NCBI GenBank assembly: GCA_016709545.1
Contig: JADJMO010000006.1
Location: 124,001-188,000, forward strand
Length of the DNA stretch: 64,000 nucleotides
DNA from: Myxococcales bacterium
GTDB taxonomy: Bacteria; Myxococcota_A; Polyangia; Polyangiales; JADJMO01
Reading direction: 5' to 3'
The position numbers and the translations under genes are program-made. Each line of letters opens with the position of its first letter. Positions within the stretch are counted from its first letter, which is position 1. Under the pieces are notes generated by a model. The model saw only the letters and a list, made by a program, of their open reading frames with translations. It did no database searches and was not told where the DNA came from. Of the stretch, positions 10,090 through 18,336 are shown in pieces.

Positions 10090-10695
10090 TCACCCGCGCC
10101 GCAGCACCACCGTGAGGTTGTTGGCGGGCATCGCGACGCGCTCGCTCTCCACGAGGCCCCTCTCCGCGGCCGCCGCGAGGACTGCTTCGAGATCGCGGAC
10201 TCCCCACGCCGGATCGCGGGCGCGGAGGCCCTCGTCGAACCGCGCGTTGCTCTCCGCCGTGTGCACGCCACCGACGCGGTAAGGACCGTAGAGGACGAGC
10301 GGGCCGCCTGCTGGGAGCCGCGCGGCTGCCCCGTCGAGCAGCGCGAGGGTCGCCTCCCACGGCGAGATGTGCACCATGTTGATCGCGACGACCGCGTCGC
10401 AGGTGGCGATCGGCCACGGAGTCTCGCGCACGTCGAGCGCCAGCGCGGCCTCCACGTTCGCGAGGCCTGCCTCGGCGCGGTGCGCCTCGATGCTGTCCCT
10501 CGCGCTCGGATCCGGGTCGCTCGGGACGAACCGCAGGGCGGGTAGCGCGTCCGCGAAGAACACCACGTGCTGCCCCGACCCGCTGGCGATCTCGAGCACG
10601 GTGCCCTCAGTCGGGAGCACCCGGGCGAGCACGGCGAGGATCGGCCCGCGGTTGCGGTTGGCGGCGGGCGATCCGAGCTTGGCGAGCACGCTCAC
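10090..10695 (-). CDS. DUF938-family SAM-dependent methyltransferase
   Basis: A 201-aa class I methyltransferase of the DUF938 (METTL26-like) family. The family start 'SPAANRNRGPILAVLARVLP', the SAM motif 'VLEIASGSGQHVVFFA', 'WPIATCDAVVAINMVHISPW' and 'LYGPYRVGG(V)HTAESNARFD' are all typical. The substrate is unknown in the literature as far as I know. It starts with GTG overlapping the stop of the upstream coiled-coil gene (GTGA) and is followed by a lipoprotein gene. Confidence 0.85.
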   Translation of the reverse strand: MSVLAKLGSPAANRNRGPILAVLARVLPTEGTVLEIASGSGQHVVFFADALPALRFVPSDPDPSARDSIEAHRAEAGLANVEAALALDVRETPWPIATCDAVVAINMVHISPWEATLALLDGAAARLPAGGPLVLYGPYRVGGVHTAESNARFDEGLRARDPAWGVRDLEAVLAAAAERGLVESERVAMPANNLTVVLRRG

Positions 10696-11495
10696 GATCG
10701 GGTGACCTTCTTCGCGGGGCGTCGACTCCGGGAAGGGAGCGCTGGTGGAGCCCCGGTGGCCAGGCTCCCGGTCACCGCCCGCAGCGTGCGCACCGCGGTG
10801 ACGACCTGCCCGACCTGGGCGATCAGCGTGGCGCGCGCGTCGTCGAGCGAGGCCTGGAGCTTGCGCACGCTGCGCGCCTGCTCGGTCACGCCGGCGAGGA
10901 GCCCGTCGACGGTCTCGATCTCGGCCTGGGTGGCGTGCGCGCGCGCGGCCACCGCCGCGAACGTGCGCGCGACGATCGCCTCGTTGTGCTTCTGCGCCGA
11001 GACCTTGGTGATCTCGGCGAGCTGCTCCACCGCGTCGGCGTGGTCGTGGAGGGTCTCGATGGTGGCGAGCGTGGTGCGCAGCAGTTGATCGAGCTCGTCG
11101 ACCACGGCGTCACCCGCGCCCGGGGACAGGCCTTCTCGGATGGCAGCGAGCGCCGCGCCGAGCAGCCGACCGTGCACGTCGGTGCCACGCCTGCGCTCCT
11201 TCTCGAGGCGCGCTTCGAGCACGCGCGCACGGGCCTCGGCGTCGGCGGTCGCCGCGAGCAGCCGCCCGATCTGCTCCGCGTCGGCGGCGCGGTCGGCCTC
11301 CACCCGGGCGTTCTTGGCCTCGAGGTCGGCGATCTTGCGCACCAGCACCGACAGCTGGGCGCTCGTCGGCGCGACGGCGGGTCGGGTCACCGCGTGCGGG
11401 CTCACGGCCCTCGGCGCCGGTGCCGGAGACTTGCTCGAACCAGCCGATCGGGCCCGGGGCACGGTGGTGCGGGCAGGCCTTCTGCTCTGGCTCAC
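10692..11495 (-). CDS. Coiled-coil protein of unknown function
   Basis: A 267-aa protein with no family I recognise. The first 40 residues are basic and Ser/Pro-rich, residues about 45-110 form a strong heptad coiled coil (VRKIADLEAKNARVEADRAA..., ARVLEARLEKERRR), and the rest is helical with a second coiled stretch; the C-terminus is basic (RRPAKKV). It looks cytoplasmic. The GTG at 11495 is chosen because it is the first start downstream of the shared promoter region with the divergent ECF sigma gene, 67 bp away; a longer open frame would run into that gene. It heads a four-gene minus-strand operon. Structural or chemoreceptor-adaptor roles are possible but unsupported. Confidence 0.65.
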   Translation of the reverse strand: MSQSRRPARTTVPRARSAGSSKSPAPAPRAVSPHAVTRPAVAPTSAQLSVLVRKIADLEAKNARVEADRAADAEQIGRLLAATADAEARARVLEARLEKERRRGTDVHGRLLGAALAAIREGLSPGAGDAVVDELDQLLRTTLATIETLHDHADAVEQLAEITKVSAQKHNEAIVARTFAAVAARAHATQAEIETVDGLLAGVTEQARSVRKLQASLDDARATLIAQVGQVVTAVRTLRAVTGSLATGAPPALPSRSRRPAKKVTRS

Positions 11496-11520
11496 CCGCT
11501 CGGCGTACCACCTGGAAGAT

Positions 11521-11535
11521 CGTTCGTCACGAACG
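11521..11535. promoter_or_regulatory. Perfect 6-3-6 palindrome between divergent sigma and coiled-coil genes
   Basis: CGTTCG-TCA-CGAACG is centred between the GTG at 11495 (minus) and the ATG at 11563 (plus). A GGAA at 11514 and a CGTC at 11538 flank it and loosely resemble ECF promoter elements, though the spacing is longer than usual. It is a candidate operator or autoregulatory promoter for both directions. Confidence 0.4.
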
Positions 11536-11562
11536 CGCGTCCCACCGCCACATGGAGACCGC

Positions 11563-12195
11563 ATGATTGCGCAGACCCTGACACTGGCCGAGGATGCGGC
11601 GGCCGGGGGGCCCCCCCCGACCCTACCCATGCCCACCCCCGACTGCTCCGAAGAGGACCGCCCCATCCACGAGGCCCTCGCGAGAGGAGACGGGCGCGCC
11701 GCGATCGCGGCGATGGCTCGCGTGCACGGAGCGGCCCTCGGGCGCCTCTGCTTCGTCCTCCTCCGCAGCCAGGCCGAGGCCGACGAGATGGTCCAGGAGG
11801 CCTTGCTCACCGCGTACGACGCGATGGCGACCTACCGGGCCGAGGGCTCGCCGCGCGCGTGGGTGTTCGGGATCGCCCGACGGCTGTGCGCGAAGCGACT
11901 CGAGGTCCGCACGCGACAGGCTCGGCGCCGTGACCTCGCCCGCGACGAGGCCCCGAAGGACGGGCCCGACACGCTGGTCGAGGGCGCGCACGACGCCCAG
12001 ATCCTCCGGGACGCGCTCGCCGAGCTGCGCCCGACCGAACGCGAAGCCGTGTTGCTCCGCTACGTCTCCGACCTCTCGTTCCGGGAGGTGGGCGCGGCGT
12101 GCGGGATCGAAGAGGCCGCGGCGCGTCAGCGCGTGGGCCGTGCCGTGGCGCGTCTGCGCGAGCGGCTCCATGACTCTCAGCCGAAGGGACGATGA
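11563..12195 (+). CDS. ECF-type RNA polymerase sigma factor
   Basis: A 210-aa sigma-70 family factor of the extracytoplasmic-function type. Sigma region 2 is visible as 'ALGRLCFVLLRSQAEADEMV', 'QEALLTAYDAMATYRAEGSPRA' and 'WVFGIARRLCAKRLEVR'; region 4 as 'LAELRPTEREAVLLRYVSDL', 'SFREVGAACGIEEAAARQRV' and 'GRAVARLRERL'. There is no region 3, as in ECF factors. The ATG at 11563 is taken because it lies just beyond the divergent promoter; the frame is open further upstream into the opposite gene. The stop overlaps the start of the next gene (ATGA), which encodes its likely anti-sigma factor with an HxxxCxxC zinc motif. Confidence 0.9.
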   Translation: MIAQTLTLAEDAAAGGPPPTLPMPTPDCSEEDRPIHEALARGDGRAAIAAMARVHGAALGRLCFVLLRSQAEADEMVQEALLTAYDAMATYRAEGSPRAWVFGIARRLCAKRLEVRTRQARRRDLARDEAPKDGPDTLVEGAHDAQILRDALAELRPTEREAVLLRYVSDLSFREVGAACGIEEAAARQRVGRAVARLRERLHDSQPKGR

Positions 12196-15100
12196 AGATG
12201 GAAACCGAACTCTGCACCGAGGTCGCGGAGCGCCTGCCGGAGGCGCTCGAGGGCGAGTTGCCCGCGGAGCTGGCCGGGCACGTCGAGGGCTGCGACGTCT
12301 GTCGCGATCGCCTCCACGACGCCGCGTGGGTGGTCTCGCGGGTCGAGAAGGCCGGCGTGGACTACGAGCCGCCGGCCGACCTCGAGGCCCGCGTGCTCGC
12401 GGCGCTCGACGCGCGGCGTCCCGCTGCCGGTGGACAGACGCTGGTCGGCGCGCCGCACCCCGACGCGCTCGGTGATACTGCCAATGCTGACAAGCCCGCG
12501 CCGTCGGTGCAGGAGCCGGCGCCCGCGCGCCCCCTCGCGCCGGTGGGCATCGTCCACACGCTGCGCGCGCACCGGCGCACCGGCGCGGCGCTCGCGCTCG
12601 CGGCGGCCGCGCTCGTCGGCACCCTCGCGCTCCGCAACAGGGGCCCGCTCGGCACCACCGCGCCGGCGGTTTCATCCAAGCTCAAGGGCAGCGTCGCCAC
12701 GGTGATCGGGGAGGGCAACGACGAGGGCCTCTTCGTCGTCGACGACAAGGGCGTCGCTCGCGTGCTCCACAAGGGCGAGGCGGTCGTCCCCGGCGCGCGG
12801 CTGCGCACCACGGCGCGCGCTAGGGCGCGGATCGCCTTTGACGACGGCACCAAGCTCACCCTCGATCGCTCGACCGACGTCGCGATCGAGCCGGGCAAGG
12901 ACCGCGGCCTCCGGCTGCACGGCGGCGCGCTCGTGCTCGACACCCCGACCAGCGAGACGGCGACCACGGTCAGCGCTCCGGGCGGCGGCGTGGTCACCCA
13001 GGGCGGACGCATCGCCATGCGCGCGCTCGGGGGCAACACCTCGGTCGCGGTGCAGAAGGGCAAGGCCAAGGTCGGCGAGGCCGGCCACGAGCTGACCCTC
13101 GGCGGCGGCGACGGCGCGACCCTGGGCGCGGGGCCGGTCACGGCGAGCGCGGGCGGCCTCGCGGGGGCGTTCGGCTGGTCCGAGCTCGGCGAGCACAAGG
13201 AAGCCGGCGACGCCGCGGCGATCCCAGGCCTCGGCGTGCTCCGCGCGCGCCTCCCCGGCGCCAAGGACGACGGCGACCGCGCCCTGCGCCTCGTGCGCCA
13301 GGCGGTGCACGTGCGCATCGCGGGCGACCTCGCGCGCACCGAGATCGACGAGACGTTCCAGAGCGACGACGCGCAGATCCTCGAGGGCATCTTCAAGTTC
13401 CCGATGCCGGCCGACGCGCAGATCGAGAAGCTGGCCCTCGAGGTCGACGGCAAGCTCGAGGAGGGCGCGTTCGTCGACAAGGACCGCGGCAAGAAGATCT
13501 GGGCAGGCGTCACCTACAAGGCCGCGCCGCAGCCGCAGATCGCCCCGCCCCGCGACGAGTGGATCTGGGTGCCCGGCCCCTGGAAGGACCCGGCGCTCCT
13601 CGAGTGGCGCGCCGGCGGCCGCATGGAGCTCAAGATCTACCCGATCCCGGCCAAGGGCACGCGCCGGGTGGTGCTCGCCTACACGCAGAAGGTCGGCAAG
13701 GCCGCGGCCGGTCGGCGCTACGTCTACTCGCTGCCGCAGTTCGCCGAGGGCACGGCGCCCATCGACGACTTCAGCGTCGACGTGCAGGTGGTCGGCCACG
13801 ACGCGCCCAAGGGCGTGCAGGTGCTCGGCTACCCCGCCACCTCGACCCCGACCGGCGGGCACACCTACGCCAAGAAGGCGTTCGTCCCCACCGGCGACCT
13901 CCTCGTCGAGTACGCCAAGAAGGACGAGAACGCGCTCGCCACCACCGTCGCCTACAAGGCCGGCGTCGAGCCCGCGTACGTCTCGCTCACGCTCGCCCCC
14001 AAGCTGCCGCGCCTCCCGGACGGCATCGCGCGCACCCACGTCATCGTCGTCGACTCCTCGCGGTCGATGATCGGCGAGCGGTACGCCCGCGCCAGCGCGC
14101 TCGCCGCGCGGGTGATCGAGGAGGCCGACCCGGCCGATCGCGTCGCGGTCCTCGCGTGCGACGTGCACTGCGTGCCCTGGAACGTCGGCCCCCGCGCGCC
14201 GGGCAAGCCCGCGGCCGACGAGGTGAAGACGTTCCTCGCGGGGATCTCGCCCGAGGGCGGCAGCGACGTCGTCTCGGCGGTCCGCACCGCGGCCAAGCTC
14301 GGCAAGGATCCGATCCGCGCGCTCCGCGTGATCTACCTCGGCGATGGCGCGCCCACGATCGGCGCGCGCTCGCCCTCCACGCTGGAGCAGGGGGTGAAGT
14401 CGGTGATCGGGGACGGGCAGGTCACCGCGGTGGCGCTCGGCGTCGACGCCGACCTCGCGAGCCTCGAGGCGATGGCGCGCGGCGGTGGCGGCACCGTGGT
14501 GCCCTACACCGCGGGGGCCACCCTCGGCAGCGCGGCGCTCGACGTCCTCGAGGCGAGCTACGGCGTCACGCTGCGCGACGCGGTGCTCACGCTGCCGGCG
14601 GGCCTCGACGGAATTTCGCCGCAGCGCCTCCCGGCCCTGCGTGCCGGCTCCGAGCTGACCGTGGTGGCACGAATGGCAGCATCGGAGACGAGTGGCTCCG
14701 CGGTCCTCAAGGGCACCGTCGCCGGCAAGCCGTTCGAGACCTCGATCCCCATCACGGTCAAGGCGAGCGACGACCCAGGCAACGCGTTCGTGCCCCGCGT
14801 GTGGGCCGCGGCCACCATCGCGGAGCTCTCCCGAGCGCCCGGTGAGGTCGAGAAGACCCGCATCGTGGAGCTCTCCAAGGCCTTCTCGGTCCCGAGCCGC
14901 TTCACCTCGCTCATCGTGCTCGAGAGCCCGGCGATGGCCTCGGCGTTCGGCGTCGGCAAGACGGGCAGCGCCGCTCCGCTCTGGACCGGCGAGGCTGCGG
15001 CGAAGGGCGACGCGACCGCGGAGCCCACCGACGGGCTCGCCGGGGTCGGCGGTGTCGGTTCGGGCGCCGACATGGCCGGTCCGATGGGAGAGGCCACCAA

Positions 15101-16229
15101 GGCCAAGGCGTCGCCGATGCCGGCCGCGACCGCGACCGCCGCGCCCCCGGCCAAGGCCACCACCAAGCCTCCGTCGCTGGGCGGTGGGAAGAAGATGGCC
15201 GACAAGGGCCTGAGCGCCGACGACTGGGGTGGCGGCGGTGGTGGTGGCGGCGGGTACTGGCAGAAGACGCGCCGCGAGTGGTACCGCACCGTGAAGTTCA
15301 TGCCAGTTGCTGCCACGTCCGACACCGACCTCGAGGCGAAGATCACCGCGGCCCGCGCGGCCGTCGTGGGTGCGCCGGACTCGCGCGACAAGCTCGAGTC
15401 CTTGTTCGGGCTCCTGGCTCGTCGGCCGGGTCTCGAGGAGGCCACTAGCGTGATGACCACCTGGACCGACCGTGACCCGCTCGACGCGACGGCGATGCTC
15501 CGCCGCGCCGAGCTCGTGGCCCGCACCGGGCAGCGCGTCCAGGCGCTCCGCGTCCTGACCGGCGCGCTCGAGGGCAAGGCCGAGGACTTCGCGCTCGCCG
15601 ACGGCCTCGCCGACGTGGCCGAACGCGCCGGCGACACGGCGCTCGCCTGCGGCCTGCGCGCGGTGCACGCCGAGGTGAAGGCCTCCGATCTCGACGCGGT
15701 CGCGCGGCGGGTCGCTTGCTTGCGCACCGAGGGCGAGGCCGACGCAGCCCACGCGCTCCTCGACGCCTCGCCGGGCGCCAAGACGGCCATCGAGGTCAAG
15801 GTCGCGGCCCTCGGCTCGGCCAAGCCCGTGACCACGCCGCCGACCGTGTTCGGCGACCTCAGCCTCGATGGCACCTGGTCGGTCCCCACCACCACGGGCT
15901 CGGGCCCGGCGCTCCCCGGGGCCGACCTCGACCTCGCGGTCGTGGACCCGAAGGGCGTCCGGCTGTCGTGGCTCTCTCCGCTCGGGGGCGTCCGCGCCGC
16001 CGACATGACGACCGCCGGCCACGAGTCCCTCGCCCTCCCCTGGGCGGCGGGTGGCACGTACACCCTCGAGGTCACCGCGCCGAGCGGCTCCACGGACGCC
16101 GTCGGCACCGTCACCGCGCGCATCCTCGGCGAAACCCACGCCTTCCCGTTCGTCCTGCACGGCACCCGCGCGGTGCTCGGCAAGGTGGAGGTGGCCTGGG
16201 CCTCGCGGATGGTCCCCGTCTGGGACTGA
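12192..16229 (+). CDS. Giant anti-sigma / FecR / VIT / VWA fusion protein
   Basis: A 1345-aa membrane protein combining domains normally split. Residues 1-60 form a zinc anti-sigma domain (His30, Cys34, Cys37 in 'GHVEGCDVC'). A single membrane helix is at about 130-148. Residues 163-320 resemble FecR ('RARIAFDDGTKLTLDRSTDV'). About 364-505 is a VIT domain (RTEIDETFQSDDAQILEGIF, FKFPMPADAQIEKL). About 612-790 is a von Willebrand A domain with a MIDAS start 'VIVVDSSRSM' (Asp622) and 'VIYLGDGAPT'. A linker with nine consecutive Gly near 1015 leads to a TPR-like helical part and a C-terminal beta domain. The layout predicts an inner-membrane sensor that holds the sigma factor until its outer part meets a ligand or stress (inference). 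It overlaps the sigma stop (ATGA). Confidence 0.85.
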   Translation: MKMETELCTEVAERLPEALEGELPAELAGHVEGCDVCRDRLHDAAWVVSRVEKAGVDYEPPADLEARVLAALDARRPAAGGQTLVGAPHPDALGDTANADKPAPSVQEPAPARPLAPVGIVHTLRAHRRTGAALALAAAALVGTLALRNRGPLGTTAPAVSSKLKGSVATVIGEGNDEGLFVVDDKGVARVLHKGEAVVPGARLRTTARARARIAFDDGTKLTLDRSTDVAIEPGKDRGLRLHGGALVLDTPTSETATTVSAPGGGVVTQGGRIAMRALGGNTSVAVQKGKAKVGEAGHELTLGGGDGATLGAGPVTASAGGLAGAFGWSELGEHKEAGDAAAIPGLGVLRARLPGAKDDGDRALRLVRQAVHVRIAGDLARTEIDETFQSDDAQILEGIFKFPMPADAQIEKLALEVDGKLEEGAFVDKDRGKKIWAGVTYKAAPQPQIAPPRDEWIWVPGPWKDPALLEWRAGGRMELKIYPIPAKGTRRVVLAYTQKVGKAAAGRRYVYSLPQFAEGTAPIDDFSVDVQVVGHDAPKGVQVLGYPATSTPTGGHTYAKKAFVPTGDLLVEYAKKDENALATTVAYKAGVEPAYVSLTLAPKLPRLPDGIARTHVIVVDSSRSMIGERYARASALAARVIEEADPADRVAVLACDVHCVPWNVGPRAPGKPAADEVKTFLAGISPEGGSDVVSAVRTAAKLGKDPIRALRVIYLGDGAPTIGARSPSTLEQGVKSVIGDGQVTAVALGVDADLASLEAMARGGGGTVVPYTAGATLGSAALDVLEASYGVTLRDAVLTLPAGLDGISPQRLPALRAGSELTVVARMAASETSGSAVLKGTVAGKPFETSIPITVKASDDPGNAFVPRVWAAATIAELSRAPGEVEKTRIVELSKAFSVPSRFTSLIVLESPAMASAFGVGKTGSAAPLWTGEAAAKGDATAEPTDGLAGVGGVGSGADMAGPMGEATKAKASPMPAATATAAPPAKATTKPPSLGGGKKMADKGLSADDWGGGGGGGGGYWQKTRREWYRTVKFMPVAATSDTDLEAKITAARAAVVGAPDSRDKLESLFGLLARRPGLEEATSVMTTWTDRDPLDATAMLRRAELVARTGQRVQALRVLTGALEGKAEDFALADGLADVAERAGDTALACGLRAVHAEVKASDLDAVARRVACLRTEGEADAAHALLDASPGAKTAIEVKVAALGSAKPVTTPPTVFGDLSLDGTWSVPTTTGSGPALPGADLDLAVVDPKGVRLSWLSPLGGVRAADMTTAGHESLALPWAAGGTYTLEVTAPSGSTDAVGTVTARILGETHAFPFVLHGTRAVLGKVEVAWASRMVPVWD

Positions 16230-16231
16230 AC

Positions 16232-16250
16232 CCCCGCTAGCATCGCGGGG
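16232..16250. terminator. Short hairpin before the Rsm22-like gene
   Basis: CCCCGC, seven bases, GCGGGG can form a 6-bp stem between the stop of the VIT/VWA gene and the GTG start of the next gene, its right arm ending on the first base of that start. No T-run follows, so it may instead modulate translation initiation. Confidence 0.3.
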
Positions 16251-17386
16251 TGACCCCGCTCGATGCCTCGTTCCGCGACGCGCTGCTCGATGTGGCGCGT
16301 CGCGCGCGTTTGTTGCCGCTCGACCACCCGCGCTTCCCGGCGGTCGTCGCGGAGATGACCCGCAAGTACAACGACCCCTCGCTCGCGAGCCTCCGCACGG
16401 CGCCCGACGACGAGCTCGCGGCGCGCCTCGGCTTCTGGTTCCCGCGCGACCTACGCAAGGTGGAGGGAGCCGTGCGGGAGCTGCAGCTCGAAGTGCCGGC
16501 CGATCGGCCGCTGCGGGTGGTGGATCTCGGCGCCGGGCTCGGCGCGTCGCACCGGGGGCTCCTGCGGGGTCTCAGCGGCGCGGGGCTCGTGGAGGTGCTC
16601 GCGGTGGACGACGATCCGCGTGCGCTGTCGCTCGCGAGCGAGATCGCCAAGAAGCTCGGCGGCGAGGGCGATCGTCGCCTCGAGCTGCGCACGGAGCAGG
16701 CCTCCTTCGCGGCCTTCGTCGCGCGGATCAAGCCGGTCGACGTGGTGCTGGTCGGTCAGGTGCTCGGTGAGCTCGACCGCGGCGAGCCCGAAGAGGTGCG
16801 GCAGACGAGGCACGCGGAGATGCTCGAGGTGCTGGCCCGAAAGGCCCAGACGCTCATCGTGGTGGAGCCCGCGCTGCGGCTCCGCGCGCGCCACCTGCAG
16901 CACCTCCGCGCGGCGCTGATCGCCCGCGGCCTGCACATCCACGCGCCGTGCCTGCACGAGGGCGCGTGCCCGCAGCTCACGAAGGAGACGGACTGGTGCC
17001 ACGAGGACCTGCCGATCGACCTGCCGGAGTGGCTCGTGCCGGTCGCGCGCGCCGCGGGCCTGCGCTTCGAGGGCCTCACCTTCTCGCACCTCGTGGTGCG
17101 CAAGGAGCCACGCGGGGTGACGCGGCCGCTGCTGCGCGCGGTGTCGGGGCCGCTGATCTCGAAGGGCAAGCGCGAGCTGCTCGTCTGCGGCGCGCCGCTC
17201 GTCGATCCCTCGCAGCACGGCCTGCGGCTCGGTCGCCTCGATCGCGCGAAGAGCCGCGAAAATGAGCCGTTCGACGACCTCGTGCGGGGCGACGTCTTCG
17301 AGCTCGAGCCGCACGCGGTGGACGAGAAGGGCCGCCTCGGCGCGACGACCCGGGTGGTTCGGGGTGTTCCTCGAGGCCCTACTTGA
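16250..17386 (+). CDS. Rsm22/METTL17-like SAM-dependent protein
   Basis: A 378-aa protein of the small-subunit-ribosome-associated Rsm22 family. It shows a methyltransferase fold ('LRVVDLGAGLGASHRGLL') and the family's cysteine pattern: Cys234, Cys239 and Cys249 in 'APCLHEGACPQL...DWCHED', plus Cys313 in 'ELLVCGAP'. In mitochondrial METTL17 four cysteines at equivalent places bind a 4Fe-4S cluster, so one is expected here too. In mitochondria the protein helps assemble the small ribosomal subunit; the bacterial role is not settled. It starts with GTG 20 bp after the previous gene. Its 3' end overlaps the convergent fibro-slime lipoprotein gene by 8 bp. Confidence 0.8.
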   Translation: MTPLDASFRDALLDVARRARLLPLDHPRFPAVVAEMTRKYNDPSLASLRTAPDDELAARLGFWFPRDLRKVEGAVRELQLEVPADRPLRVVDLGAGLGASHRGLLRGLSGAGLVEVLAVDDDPRALSLASEIAKKLGGEGDRRLELRTEQASFAAFVARIKPVDVVLVGQVLGELDRGEPEEVRQTRHAEMLEVLARKAQTLIVVEPALRLRARHLQHLRAALIARGLHIHAPCLHEGACPQLTKETDWCHEDLPIDLPEWLVPVARAAGLRFEGLTFSHLVVRKEPRGVTRPLLRAVSGPLISKGKRELLVCGAPLVDPSQHGLRLGRLDRAKSRENEPFDDLVRGDVFELEPHAVDEKGRLGATTRVVRGVPRGPT

Positions 17387-18191
17387 TGATCGGACCGCAG
17401 TTGGTGAACTCGATCGTCGTGTCGATGCGGAAGTGCGACTCGTTGGTGTGCCGCTCGGCCTGGAACACCGAGAGCGGGTAGGTCTTGCCCTTCACCAGGC
17501 CGAGCGCGCCAGCGCGGTCGTCGAGCGCGATGGTGGCCGTCTGCGCGGGGTGCACGCCCCCGAGGTCGATGGCGAGCTTGCCGTTGATGAACGTCCAGAG
17601 ATCGTCGTCCCCGGTGAACGTGAACACCTCGCCGCCCTTGTAGACGAACTCGGTGTGCAGCTCGTAGGTGAAGTGGAAGTTGTGGTCACGACCCTGGTTG
17701 CCGAACGCCTTGCCGTCGACGGGGAAGAAGCTCGGGTTGTCGTAGGTGGAGATCCCGGTCGGCCCCTTGGTCATCTCGAGCTTGAACGGGATGGCCTGGT
17801 TCACGCCGTCGATCGTGCGGTACCACTGGTCGAAGGTGGCCTTGCTCGTGACGAAGGCGTGCGAGCCCGCCGTGAGCACGGGCTTGCTGTCGGCGCCGAG
17901 GGCGATCTCGACGAGGTTCTTCTCGCCGTCGCCGGTGTACTTCTCGAAGTCGGCGTGGTCGTCCTTGAAGTCGCGGACGATGCCGGTCAGGTTGGGGCCG
18001 CAGCCGCCGTCGGCCGTGTCGGGGGAGGGCCCGATGTCCCCGGCGTCGGGGACGTCGAAGGACACGCCGTCGCTGCCGAAGTCGAACGTCGTGCCGTCGC
18101 CCGCGCTGTCGACCGTGTCGAGGTCGCCGCCGATGTCACCGCCCGAGGAGCAGCCGACCAGGAACACGAACCCGAGGGCCGAGACTCGCAT
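17379..18191 (-). CDS. Fibro-slime domain lipoprotein
   Basis: A 270-aa predicted surface lipoprotein. The lipobox is 'FLVGC'; residues about 18-62 are an Asp/Gly/Thr-rich spacer; the rest matches the fibro-slime domain, a PA14-like beta-sandwich fold seen in slime-mould prespore proteins and in bacterial surface proteins. The diagnostic piece is 'FTFTGDDDLWTFINGKLAID', followed by 'LGGVHP'; 'HNFHFTYELHTEFVYKGG' precedes it. PA14-like domains usually bind carbohydrate, often through calcium. It is monocistronic and convergent with the Rsm22-like gene. The exact ligand is unknown. Confidence 0.85.
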   Translation of the reverse strand: MRVSALGFVFLVGCSSGGDIGGDLDTVDSAGDGTTFDFGSDGVSFDVPDAGDIGPSPDTADGGCGPNLTGIVRDFKDDHADFEKYTGDGEKNLVEIALGADSKPVLTAGSHAFVTSKATFDQWYRTIDGVNQAIPFKLEMTKGPTGISTYDNPSFFPVDGKAFGNQGRDHNFHFTYELHTEFVYKGGEVFTFTGDDDLWTFINGKLAIDLGGVHPAQTATIALDDRAGALGLVKGKTYPLSVFQAERHTNESHFRIDTTIEFTNCGPIIK

Positions 18192-18336
18192 CCCTTCACT
18201 CTACGGTGCGTCAGGGGCTACGTCACGCTGCTCACCGCCGCCGGGCGAGCTCGGCCTCCAGCTCGGCGATCCGGGCTTGCGTCGCGACAACCTCGGCCCG
18301 CGCTGGTCGGCTGGAGCCCCGACCGGTTGCGGAAGA

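Noticed and set aside
12672..16160. A 1162-codon open frame antisense to the VIT/VWA gene
   Set aside because: It is an Arg/His/Glu-rich shadow produced by high GC third positions; no domain is recognisable, while the opposite strand encodes clear domains.
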